Positions 1 through 6,656 of a stretch of DNA of 17,131 nt are shown one piece after another. The stretch comes from Microbacterium sp. (GTDB taxonomy: Bacteria > Actinomycetota > Actinomycetes > Actinomycetales > Microbacteriaceae): NCBI GenBank assembly GCA_003524435.1, contig DQHP01000056.1:1-17131 (forward strand). Direction: 5' to 3'. The notes under the pieces are model-generated. The model ran no database searches and had not been told where the DNA came from. It was given only the letters and a program-made list of their open reading frames with translations. The position numbers and the translations under genes are program-made. Numbering within the stretch: position 1 is the stretch's first letter; the number at the start of each line of letters is the position of its first letter.

Positions 1-224
1 CGGCAGATGTTGCCGGTGCAGACCGTGAGGATCGTGATCGGGCGGGTATCGGTGGGAGCGGTGGCCGGTGTCGGGGCCGGTGTCGCGGCTCCGGCCGGGG
101 CTTCTGTCGTGTCAGGTGCGGCCGCCGTCTCGGTCTTCTTCTGCGACGAATGCCGATCGCGCCACTCGCGGAAATCCCGGCGGCTCATCTCGGCAGAGGA
201 CTCGGTCGTGGGGTGCTGTGTCAC
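1..224 (-). CDS. Low-molecular-weight protein tyrosine phosphatase, N-terminal part (cut by window edge)
   Basis: The minus-strand frame from GTG at 224 runs off the left edge after 74 codons. The last residues visible are V-C-T-G-N-I-C-R, the CX5R phosphate-binding loop of low-molecular-weight tyrosine phosphatases, with Cys69 as the expected nucleophile and Arg75 split by the edge. In this family the loop normally lies close to the N-terminus. Here it follows about 60 residues rich in Ala, Pro and Thr (roughly 34-60) that look disordered, preceded by a basic stretch beginning MSRRDFREWR. The GTG overlaps the stop of the upstream VanZ gene (GTGA), so translation is probably coupled. The start is uncertain: GGAGG lies only 1 base before the GTG, and an in-frame ATG at 188 (residue 13) is an alternative. 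Such enzymes often act on tyrosine kinases of exopolysaccharide loci or on arsenate; the substrate here is unknown. Family call is good, role is not established. Confidence 0.8.
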   Translation of the reverse strand, partial: MTQHPTTESSAEMSRRDFREWRDRHSSQKKTETAAAPDTTEAPAGAATPAPTPATAPTDTRPITILTVCTGNIC

Positions 225-697
225 GCCTCCACCTTAGATCGTGGGGCGCCGCTAGATCGTGGGGTCGTGGCCGGCACCGACGCGAGCCATCCGATGATCC
301 TGATGAACAGGCATCCGACCAGTGCGCCGGCGGTGTTCGCGATCAGGTCTGAGATCGTCGAGAACCGGGTCGGCAGGTAGAGCTGCACGAACTCGATGAG
401 GCCGCTGGTGACGAGGCCGAGTATCGCCATGTGCCAGGTCTTGAGGCGTCGCCAGCCGATCGCGAGCAGGATGCCGAAGGGGATGAACAGGGCGATATTC
501 GCCACGAACTCCATCACGGTATAGGTGGTCGCGAACGATAGGTCCAGACGCGCGGCGAGTGATCGGGCCACGCGAGCGACGATGCCGGTGACACGTGCGG
601 CCTGGGCGTCGGGCAGCCACACGATCAGCGCCAGCGCCAGCGTGTACGGCACCAGCAGAACGCGCGCGAGGATCGCCAGTGCGGAAGGTCGGTGCAT
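221..697 (-). CDS. VanZ family membrane protein
   Basis: The protein has 158 residues from ATG at 697 and ends in TGA at 221-223. Four hydrophobic segments are visible at about residues 7-28, 60-82, 88-108 and 116-141. The VanZ signature is present: E63-xx-A-N-I-A-L-F-I-P-F-G (63-75), E102 and Q105 in the third segment, and S116-D-L-I-A-N-T-A-G-A-L-V-G (116-128) in the fourth. VanZ of Enterococcus gives low-level teicoplanin resistance by an unsettled mechanism, but most actinobacterial homologues are uncharacterised and should not be read as resistance genes. It is transcribed away from the lsr group and overlaps the tyrosine phosphatase gene downstream. No good ribosome binding site stands just before the ATG (AAGAAGG is about 20 bases upstream). 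The same frame stays open further upstream, but that part antisense to lsrA shows no family features. Confidence 0.8.
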   Translation of the reverse strand: MHRPSALAILARVLLVPYTLALALIVWLPDAQAARVTGIVARVARSLAARLDLSFATTYTVMEFVANIALFIPFGILLAIGWRRLKTWHMAILGLVTSGLIEFVQLYLPTRFSTISDLIANTAGALVGCLFIRIIGWLASVPATTPRSSGAPRSKVEA

Positions 698-779
698 ACC
701 GGCGACAGTACCGGGCTGGCCTTCTTGTTCTCTGTGTGCGGGAGTGCGTAGTAGCACCCGAATCGTTATCTTGCGACAT

Positions 780-808
780 TTGCTTAGGGGGTGAGCATAT
801 GTAACAAT
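780..808 (+). promoter_or_regulatory. Weak candidate promoter for the lsr operon
   Basis: TTGCTT at 780-785 and AACAAT at 803-808 are separated by 17 bases, matching the sigma-70-type consensus at 3 of 6 and 4 of 6 positions. Transcription would begin near 815, placing the palindromes at 822-857 in the early leader, where a bound repressor would block initiation or escape. The match is poor and actinobacterial promoters often lack a clear -35 box, so this is a suggestion only. Confidence 0.25.
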
Positions 809-858
809 CGTGGGAGTCAAGGGGTGAGCGCATGATCTCACCCTGAGCGATTGCTCAC
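791..858. promoter_or_regulatory. Candidate LsrR operator cluster (palindromes and TGAGC half-sites)
   Basis: Just upstream of lsrA the word TGAGC occurs at 792-796, 825-829 and 844-848, and its complement GCTCA at 853-857. Two dyads result: GGGTGAG (822-828) with CTCACCC (837-843), arms of 7 bases and a spacer of 8; and TGAGC (844-848) with GCTCA (853-857), spacer 4. GTGAGC appears whole at 791-796 and 824-829 and inverted at 853-858. A local cluster of one half-site in both orientations is what a tetrameric SorC/DeoR-type repressor would use, and an LsrR gene lies in the operon. Assignment to LsrR is inference; another regulator could bind here, or one dyad could act as an mRNA hairpin. Confidence 0.5.
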
Positions 859-877
859 AAAGATGTGGAGGTGACAG

Positions 878-2377
878 GTGTCGGACACTCTGACGCAGCG
901 ACCCGTGGTCGCCAAAGTCGAAGATCTGTGGAAGTCCTACGGTGGTAACCCCGTGCTCCAAGGTGTGAATATCGACGTGCACGAAGGCGAGATCCACGCC
1001 CTCGTCGGTGGAAACGGCGCTGGCAAGTCGACGCTCATGAAAGCCATCACCGGTGTCATCGACCCGGATGGCGGAACCATCACCATCGGTGGGAGCGAAG
1101 TCAAGAACCTTTCGCCCAAGGCTGCGCACGCCAACTCGGTGTACATGGTTCCGCAGGAGCCGAAGCTCTTCCCCAACCTTTCGGTGTACGAGAACGTCGT
1201 GCTCGCGCTCGGCAAGCGCAAGGTCACCAAAGCTGAGGTCGCCGACGTCATCAGTTCCCTGGGGCATCCGATCGATCTTGACCAACCGGCCAGCGAGCTG
1301 TCGATCTCAGACCAGCAACTGATCGAACTCGTTCGCGGCATCCTTCGCGAAGCTCGCCTGCTCATCGTCGATGAGCCGACGGCGGCGCTCACCGCGCACG
1401 AAGTGGATCGACTCTTCTCCCAGCTGCGCCAGCTGGCCGAGAACGGCGTCGGAATCTTCTATGTGAGCCACCGGATGTCAGAGATCTTCGAGCTCTGCCA
1501 CCGCGTCACCGTGCTGCGCGACGGCAACATGGTGCTGCAGGAGAAGACCGCAGACGTCGACATCGACGCGCTCGTGCAGGCGATGGTTCCCGATGCGCAA
1601 CTGCAGCAGCGCCGCAACAGCACCGTGACCGTCGACCGCGCCTGCGAACCATCGCTGCGGGTCAAAGGCATGAGCGGCCAGGGCTTCGCCGACATCTCGT
1701 TCGAGGTGTTCCCCGGTGAGATTCTGGGGATCGCCGGCGTCGTCGGCAGCGGCCGCACCGAACTCGCAGAGACGCTGTACGGCCTGCGTCCCGGCACCGG
1801 CTCGATCGAACTGAACGGAAAGTCGTTCGACCACGCGACACCGAGAAAGTCACTCGATCGCGGCCTCGCCTACGTTCCCGAAGACCGCCATGCACACGGC
1901 ATCTTCCTCATCGGCGACATCGTCGACAACATGACCTCATCTGTCCTCGACAAGGTGAGCGCAGCAGGATTTATCAGCACGCGCAAAGAAGATGAGCTCG
2001 CAGCGCGCTTCTCGAAGGATCTGTCACTGCAGGCAGGCAGCTCGAAGCGCCGCCTCGCCAACCTGTCCGGTGGCAACCAGCAAAAAGTGTCGCTTGCGAA
2101 GGCGCTCGCCGCAGAGCCCACCGTCATCATCCTCGATGAACCCTCACGCGGTGTTGACGTGGGAGCACGTGAGGACCTTTATCTGCTTATCGACCAGCTC
2201 GCGAAAGAAGGTCTCGCGGTTGTGCTCATCTCGTCGGACTTCGAAGAGGTCGTCGATCTGAGCCACCGAATCGTCGTCATGCGCGAAGGCCGCATTCGCG
2301 AAGAACTTGCCGGAGACGAGATCAGTTTGAAATCTGTACGAGATGTGTCCTTCGGGTCAGCAAGGGAGGGCAAGTAG
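878..2377 (+). CDS. lsrA: AI-2 ABC transporter ATP-binding protein LsrA
   Basis: The 499-residue protein contains two ABC ATPase domains in one chain, as in sugar-type importers (E. coli LsrA is 511 residues). The first has Walker A GGNGAGKST (44-52), Q-loop within VPQEP (91-95), Walker B LLIVDEP (161-167) and switch His198; its signature is degenerate (LSISDQQ, 141-147). The second has a degenerate P-loop GVVGSGRT (287-294), signature LSGGNQQ (396-402) and Walker B VIILDEP (416-422). Unequal sites of this kind are normal for the family. Stretches such as VPQEP-x-LFP and GRTELAETLYGLR match E. coli LsrA rather than RbsA or XylG. The start is GTG at 878, with GGAGGT at 867-872 five bases before it. 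It is the first gene of the operon, and lsrC begins 2 bases after its stop. It powers AI-2 uptake at the inner face of the membrane. Confidence 0.92.
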   Translation: MSDTLTQRPVVAKVEDLWKSYGGNPVLQGVNIDVHEGEIHALVGGNGAGKSTLMKAITGVIDPDGGTITIGGSEVKNLSPKAAHANSVYMVPQEPKLFPNLSVYENVVLALGKRKVTKAEVADVISSLGHPIDLDQPASELSISDQQLIELVRGILREARLLIVDEPTAALTAHEVDRLFSQLRQLAENGVGIFYVSHRMSEIFELCHRVTVLRDGNMVLQEKTADVDIDALVQAMVPDAQLQQRRNSTVTVDRACEPSLRVKGMSGQGFADISFEVFPGEILGIAGVVGSGRTELAETLYGLRPGTGSIELNGKSFDHATPRKSLDRGLAYVPEDRHAHGIFLIGDIVDNMTSSVLDKVSAAGFISTRKEDELAARFSKDLSLQAGSSKRRLANLSGGNQQKVSLAKALAAEPTVIILDEPSRGVDVGAREDLYLLIDQLAKEGLAVVLISSDFEEVVDLSHRIVVMREGRIREELAGDEISLKSVRDVSFGSAREGK

Positions 2378-2379
2378 CC

Positions 2380-3399
2380 ATGAAGGCCTTTCTGAAGCAA
2401 CGAGAATTCATCACCATCGGTGGTGTTGTTGCGTTGATCGTGATCGTCGGAATCTTCCACAACAGCTTCATCGATCCCGCAAACCTTGCGCGGGTACTGA
2501 ACTCGACCGTGATTCTTGCGCTACTCGGCGTGGGCAGTGCGATCGTGATCATCACGAAGAACATTGACGTCTCGGTCGGATCCACCCTCGCCCTGTCCGG
2601 AATCGTCGGCGCCATGCTCATGCGAGACGGCGCACCCATCGGGGTCGCGGTGCTGGCGGTGATCTTTGTCGGAGCAGTTCTCGGCGCCATCAACGGCATC
2701 GGCGTGACCTACGGACACGTCCCCTCGATCGTGATGACTCTCGGCACACTCGCCGCGTACCGAGGCATCTCCTTCCTTCTCACCGGTGGCTACTCGATAG
2801 AGAGTCTTCCCGCCGCATACCGTCAGATCGGGCGGATCGAGTTGCTCGGGCTTCCGATCCTCGTCTGGGCCACCATCGTGCTGATCGTGATCATCGCGGT
2901 CATCATGGCTCGCACGAAGTTCGGCCGCAGCTTCTACGCGACCGGAGACAACGCCGATGGCGCATACCTGGTTGGCATCTCGACGAACAGATTCGTGATC
3001 CTTGCCTACACACTTTCAGGTGTGCTCGCCGCTCTCGCAGCCCTCGTGTTCCTCGCCCAGGTCGGGTCCATCGGAAACCAGGCAGGACAGGGCATCGAGA
3101 TGCGCGCCATCGCCGCAGCGGTGATCGGTGGAGTATCGCTCACCGGTGGCGTCGGCACCGTGGTGGGCGCTGCTTTCGGGGCGCTCTTCATCAGCACCGC
3201 GACAAGTTCGCTCAGCTTCCTCCGCATCCCCGGCTCATGGTCAGACACCGTGATCGGCGCCATCTTGCTCATCGCGCTCTTCGCCGACTCGCGAGTGCGG
3301 GCGCTTGTCTCCAAGCGAAGACTCTCTGCCCGCTACGCCGCACTCGACGATGAACCACGCGCAACCCACGAACCCGTTGAAAGCGAGGCGCGCTCATGA
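2380..3399 (+). CDS. lsrC: AI-2 ABC transporter permease LsrC
   Basis: This 339-residue, very hydrophobic protein is close in length to E. coli LsrC (342). It belongs to the BPD_transp_2 permeases of ribose-type importers. Visible family marks are the N-terminal helix, K60-N-I-D-V-S-V-G-S (60-68), and G238-I-E-M-R-A-I-A-A-A-V-I-G-G-V-S-L-T-G-G (238-257), the conserved segment ahead of the last helices. About eight to ten membrane segments can be counted by eye. The ATG at 2380 follows GGGAGGG (2364-2370), and the gap from lsrA is 2 bases. The lsrD start overlaps its TGA. With LsrD it should form the heterodimeric channel for AI-2. Position in the operon decides between LsrC and LsrD; the two permeases are related to each other and the names could be swapped. 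Confidence 0.9.
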   Translation: MKAFLKQREFITIGGVVALIVIVGIFHNSFIDPANLARVLNSTVILALLGVGSAIVIITKNIDVSVGSTLALSGIVGAMLMRDGAPIGVAVLAVIFVGAVLGAINGIGVTYGHVPSIVMTLGTLAAYRGISFLLTGGYSIESLPAAYRQIGRIELLGLPILVWATIVLIVIIAVIMARTKFGRSFYATGDNADGAYLVGISTNRFVILAYTLSGVLAALAALVFLAQVGSIGNQAGQGIEMRAIAAAVIGGVSLTGGVGTVVGAAFGALFISTATSSLSFLRIPGSWSDTVIGAILLIALFADSRVRALVSKRRLSARYAALDDEPRATHEPVESEARS

Positions 3400-4451
3400 A
3401 AACGCTTCAGGCAAAGTTGAAGCCCTTCGCTCGCTGGGAAGTCAGCCTCATCGGAGTGCTCATCCTTGAGCTCATCATCTTCAGTGCGCTGAGTCCGAAA
3501 TTCCTCGACCCGACCCGCATGCTGTTCTCGATGTCGGACTTCGTGTACCTCGGAATCATCGCCCTGCCACTTGCCGTGGTCATGATCACCGGCGGAATTG
3601 ACATCAGCTTCGCGTCGATCGCCTCGCTGGCAGCCATAATGATGGGCGTCACCTTCAAATCGGGCGCGAACATCTGGGTCGCCGTCCTCGTCGGCCTCGT
3701 CGCCGCCGTTGTCGCGGGCCTCATCAACGGTCTGCTCATCATCGTGACGCGAGCAAACCCCATGGTGATCACACTCGGCACACAGTTCTTGTTCGCGGGC
3801 CTCGCGCTCGCAGCATCCGGCCTCGGCGGCGTCTCCGCGTTCGAGGGTGTGTCCGGCCTTCCCGAAGAATTCACGGCGATCGCCGGCGGCAGAACGCTGG
3901 GACTGCCGAATATGCTGATCGTGTTCATCGTCTTCGCGATCCTGTTCGCGGTGCTGCTCAGCCGCACCACCTTCGGTCGCCAGGCCCGTCTCATCGGCGC
4001 CAATCCCGTCGCTGCCCGCTATGCAGGATTTCGCTCGGATGCGGTACTCATTGGCGCCTACATGCTCACCGGGTTCGCCGCAGGAATCGTGGGGCTGCTC
4101 CTTTCTTCATACGTCGGATCGGCTCGCGCTGATGTGGGGAGCGCGCTGCTCATGCCGGTACTCACCCTCGTCGTCATCGGTGGTGTGTCAATGTACGGCG
4201 GAGAAGGATCGATCTTCGGTGTCATCGTCGCGACCTTCGTGATCGGCTTCCTGCAGCAGGGCCTGCGCTTCGCCAGGCTCACCGAGAACGAGGTCGCCGT
4301 CTTCACCGGCGTGATCCTGGTCACCGTGGCGAGCCTTCGCTGGTGGAGTGGCCGCTGGTCTGAACGCGTCAGAAACAGCCGCGTCAGACGAGAGAACCTG
4401 CGACGCATGGGAGCCATAACAGCTGCCGAACGCGCAGACGTACACGTATAA
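3396..4451 (+). CDS. lsrD: AI-2 ABC transporter permease LsrD
   Basis: The protein has 351 residues against 330 in E. coli LsrD; the excess is mainly an Arg-rich cytoplasmic tail (about 318-351). It is the second BPD_transp_2 permease, with T65-G-G-I-D-I-S-F-A-S (65-74) and the conserved G248-S-A-L-L-M-P-V-L-T-L-V-V-I-G-G (248-263) followed by SMYGGEGSIFG. The ATG at 3396 overlaps the lsrC stop as ATGA, so translation is coupled and the subunits are made in similar amounts. The stop TAA is at 4449-4451. It pairs with LsrC to pass AI-2 across the membrane. Nothing looks damaged. Confidence 0.9.
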   Translation: MKTLQAKLKPFARWEVSLIGVLILELIIFSALSPKFLDPTRMLFSMSDFVYLGIIALPLAVVMITGGIDISFASIASLAAIMMGVTFKSGANIWVAVLVGLVAAVVAGLINGLLIIVTRANPMVITLGTQFLFAGLALAASGLGGVSAFEGVSGLPEEFTAIAGGRTLGLPNMLIVFIVFAILFAVLLSRTTFGRQARLIGANPVAARYAGFRSDAVLIGAYMLTGFAAGIVGLLLSSYVGSARADVGSALLMPVLTLVVIGGVSMYGGEGSIFGVIVATFVIGFLQQGLRFARLTENEVAVFTGVILVTVASLRWWSGRWSERVRNSRVRRENLRRMGAITAAERADVHV

Positions 4452-4485
4452 ATCCCGAAAAACCCAGAGTGCAATACCCCTACCC

Positions 4486-4499
4486 GGCAAGCAATTGCC
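4486..4499 (+). other. Small GCAA-tetraloop hairpin in the lsrD-lsrB spacer
   Basis: GGCAA (4486-4490) and TTGCC (4495-4499) pair around GCAA, a GNRA-type tetraloop. It lies in the 70-base spacer between lsrD and lsrB, 12 bases ahead of the lsrB ribosome binding site (GGAGAG, 4511-4516). With only five pairs it is weak. It might shield the lsrB message from 5' decay, which would help make binding protein in excess over permease, but chance cannot be excluded. Confidence 0.3.
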
Positions 4500-4521
4500 A
4501 CCCAATGATTGGAGAGATTCG

Positions 4522-5586
4522 ATGCGGAATCGAATGAAGGTCGCGATTGCGGCCATTGCAGTAGGCATGGTCGCCTTCACTGGCTGCAGCGCAGGTGCTG
4601 AAGGCAGCGGCGAAGGCGGAGGAGACTCGGGCAGCGCTGACGGCGCTCAGATCGCGTTCATCCCCAAGCTCACCGGCGTGGGCTTCTTCGAAGCGGGCGG
4701 CGAGGGCGCCGTTGCCGCGGGCAAAGACCTCGGACTCGATGTGCAGTACCTCGGATCGCCGGAAGCCTCGGCTGCGAAGCAGGTAGAACTCATCAACACG
4801 TACGTCGGTCAGGGCTTCGACGCGATCATCGTCTCGGCCACCACTCCGGACGGGCTATGCCAGTCGATGGACAAGGCACGCGAGCAGGGCGTTGTCACCC
4901 TGACGTGGGACTCGGACGTGAACCCCGAGTGCCGCCAGTTCTACATCAGCCAGGGCACACCCGACCAGCTCGGCAAGCTGCTCGTGGACATGACGCTCGA
5001 AGACATCGGCGCTGACGATGCGGCGCAGGTGGCATTCCACTACTCGAGCCCCACCGTGCCGGACCAGAACCAGTGGGCTGAGGTCGCGAAGTCGATCATC
5101 GCGGAAGACACCAACTGGGAGGTCGTCGACACGATCTTCTCGGAGAACCAGACCGAGATGGCCGTGCAGCAGGCCGAGGCGCTCATCAACGCCAACCCCG
5201 ACCTCAAGGCGATCATCGCTCCTGACGCAAACGCGCTGCCTGGCACCGCCCAGGCACTGGAGAACCTTGGCCGCACCGACATCACGCTGGTCGGCTTCTC
5301 AACTCCGAACGCGATGAAGGAGTACATCGCCAACGGAACCCTCAAGCGCTTCGCGCTGTGGGATGCACAGGCACAGGGCGCCCTTTCGGTGAACATCGCC
5401 AAGATGCTCATCGAGGGCGAAGAGCTCAACGTCGGCGACAAGTTCGAGGTTGAAGGGTTCGGCGAGCTCGAAGTTCAGCCGAACTCGGTTCAGGGCTACG
5501 ACTATGAGGCAGAGGGTAACGGCATCATCGTGATGCCGGAGCGCACTGTCTTCACGGCCGACAACATCGACGACTACGACTTCTAG
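4522..5586 (+). CDS. lsrB: AI-2-binding lipoprotein LsrB
   Basis: The protein has 354 residues from ATG at 4522, with GGAGAG at 4511-4516. It begins with a basic, hydrophobic signal peptide and a lipobox ending in Cys22 (AFTGC), then a Gly/Ser/Glu-rich linker (23-41), so it is a lipid-anchored receptor on the outer face of the membrane, as expected in a Gram-positive cell. The body follows E. coli LsrB closely: IAFIPKL-x-GVGFF, LTWDSD, YSSPTV-x-DQNQW, IIAPDANALP, NID-x-YDF at the C-terminus. The six residues known to contact AI-2 in Salmonella LsrB (Lys35, Asp116, Asp166, Gln167, Pro220, Ala222) are all present as Lys49, Asp130, Asp181, Gln182, Pro234 and Ala236. This supports AI-2 (the R-THMF form) as ligand rather than ribose or another pentose. 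An upstream in-frame TTG at 4495 is rejected because it precedes the ribosome binding site. Confidence 0.95.
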   Translation: MRNRMKVAIAAIAVGMVAFTGCSAGAEGSGEGGGDSGSADGAQIAFIPKLTGVGFFEAGGEGAVAAGKDLGLDVQYLGSPEASAAKQVELINTYVGQGFDAIIVSATTPDGLCQSMDKAREQGVVTLTWDSDVNPECRQFYISQGTPDQLGKLLVDMTLEDIGADDAAQVAFHYSSPTVPDQNQWAEVAKSIIAEDTNWEVVDTIFSENQTEMAVQQAEALINANPDLKAIIAPDANALPGTAQALENLGRTDITLVGFSTPNAMKEYIANGTLKRFALWDAQAQGALSVNIAKMLIEGEELNVGDKFEVEGFGELEVQPNSVQGYDYEAEGNGIIVMPERTVFTADNIDDYDF

Positions 5587-5593
5587 TCGTCAC

Positions 5594-5641
5594 GTGTGGT
5601 GAGGGTGCGAGAGCATCCTCACCACACACCCCTGAATTTTT
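5594..5641 (+). terminator. Strong hairpin after lsrB (partial terminator or mRNA-stabilising element)
   Basis: G5594-G5604 pairs perfectly with C5617-C5627 (11 pairs), and 5605-5608 pairs with 5613-5616 with one G-U, giving a 15-pair stem closed by a GAGA tetraloop (5609-5612). TTTTT at 5637-5641 lies 9 bases beyond the stem, too far for a textbook intrinsic terminator. The hairpin sits 8 bases after the lsrB stop, within an operon that continues to lsrR. The likely role is to protect the transporter message from 3' decay or to terminate some transcripts, so that lsrACDB exceeds lsrR and lsrK. Confidence 0.65.
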
Positions 5642-5670
5642 CGAAGCACACGAGCCGGAGAGGATGCGCG

Positions 5671-6639
5671 ATGAGCAGCGCGGACAGCACCAACTGGGAG
5701 ACCCGGGAACAGATCCTTCGGGCTGCCTGGTACTACTACGTCGATCAGCTCACCCAAGACGAAGTCGCCAAGCGCCTCTCGATCTCTCGGGCTACCGCCG
5801 GACGCCTCCTCGAACGCAGCCGCCAGACCGGCATCGTCACCTTCACACTCGGATCGAGCAACTTCGATGCGTTCCAGGTCGGACGCAAGCTCCGTGAGGC
5901 GTTCCACCTCGAGGAAGCCCTCGTGCCTCCTGCGCTGGAAGATCCGTTGAGCGAGCCGCACGCCATCGCGCAGCGCCTCGCTAGAGGCGGCGCCCAATAC
6001 CTCCAGAACATGCTCGAGGCCGGCCAGACTCTCGCCCTGGGATGGGGTGAGACGGTGCAGGCCACAATGGAGCGGCTGCCCGTCGAACAGCGCGAGAAGA
6101 TCAGCACGGTCACTCTCACCGGCGGTGTGAACACCTACGTTCCGACGCCTCGGCGCGGACACGGAGCCCCAGGGCTGCATTTCGACGCCGTCATTCCGGC
6201 GCCGATTGTGGTCTCCTCGGCAAAGCTTGCAGAAGATCTGCGATCCGAGGCGGTCATTCAGAGCGTTCTTGAGCGCTCACGCTCCGCAGACCAGGCTCTC
6301 GTGGGAATCGGTGGAGTGGCTGAACAGGCCACCCTCGCGCAGCAGGGCTATGTGACGGATGCCGAACTCGGCGAGTTCCGCAAGCTCGGCGCCGTCGGCG
6401 ACATTCTGGGCATGTTCTACAACGCCAAGGGCGAAGTCCTCGATGTGTCGTTGCACAAGCGACGGATCGGCATCGACGTCGATGAGCTTCGCGGCATCCC
6501 GAATGTCGTCGGCATCGCCGGCGGTATGTCCAAAGTCGATGCGATTCTCGGCGCGCTGCGCGGGGGATACCTCGATGTCTTGGTCACCACAGAAGACGTC
6601 GCCCGCGCACTGCTCGCGGCCGAGGGTATTGAAGCGTGA
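5671..6639 (+). CDS. lsrR: Transcriptional regulator LsrR (SorC/DeoR family, phospho-AI-2 responsive)
   Basis: The protein has 322 residues (E. coli LsrR 317). An N-terminal helix-turn-helix spans about 27-50 (LTQDEVAKRLSISRATAGRLL), preceded by the family's A-W-Y-Y-Y-x-D motif (19-25). The sugar-binding domain follows from about residue 60. It includes TLTGGVNTY (148-156), IPAP (175-178) and KLGAVGDILG (238-247), whose Asp244 corresponds to an acidic position near the ligand in E. coli LsrR, then GIAGG (281-285) and GALRGGYLDVLVT (294-306). In E. coli, LsrR represses lsr genes and phospho-AI-2 releases it; the same is inferred here, with the TGAGC cluster ahead of lsrA as the likely target. 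The start is ATG 5671 with GGAGAGGA at 5657-5664; a longer frame from 5596 would begin inside the hairpin. Its place inside the operon means it would control its own expression. Confidence 0.92.
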   Translation: MSSADSTNWETREQILRAAWYYYVDQLTQDEVAKRLSISRATAGRLLERSRQTGIVTFTLGSSNFDAFQVGRKLREAFHLEEALVPPALEDPLSEPHAIAQRLARGGAQYLQNMLEAGQTLALGWGETVQATMERLPVEQREKISTVTLTGGVNTYVPTPRRGHGAPGLHFDAVIPAPIVVSSAKLAEDLRSEAVIQSVLERSRSADQALVGIGGVAEQATLAQQGYVTDAELGEFRKLGAVGDILGMFYNAKGEVLDVSLHKRRIGIDVDELRGIPNVVGIAGGMSKVDAILGALRGGYLDVLVTTEDVARALLAAEGIEA

Positions 6640-6656
6640 GCGGAGGAGATCACTCA

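Noticed and set aside
221..1285. A 354-residue minus-strand frame covering VanZ and extending opposite lsrA
   Set aside because: Only the last 158 residues carry VanZ features. The upstream part is antisense to a clear lsrA and has no recognisable content, so the gene is taken to start at 697.
878..5586. Reading the transporter as a ribose, xylose or tetritol importer
   Set aside because: The ATPase and permeases alone would allow it, but the AI-2 contact residues in LsrB and the adjoining lsrR, lsrK and lsrF point to AI-2.
5596..5670. GTG start at 5596 giving a longer LsrR
   Set aside because: It falls inside the strong hairpin after lsrB and lacks a ribosome binding site; ATG 5671 has one and fits the family length.
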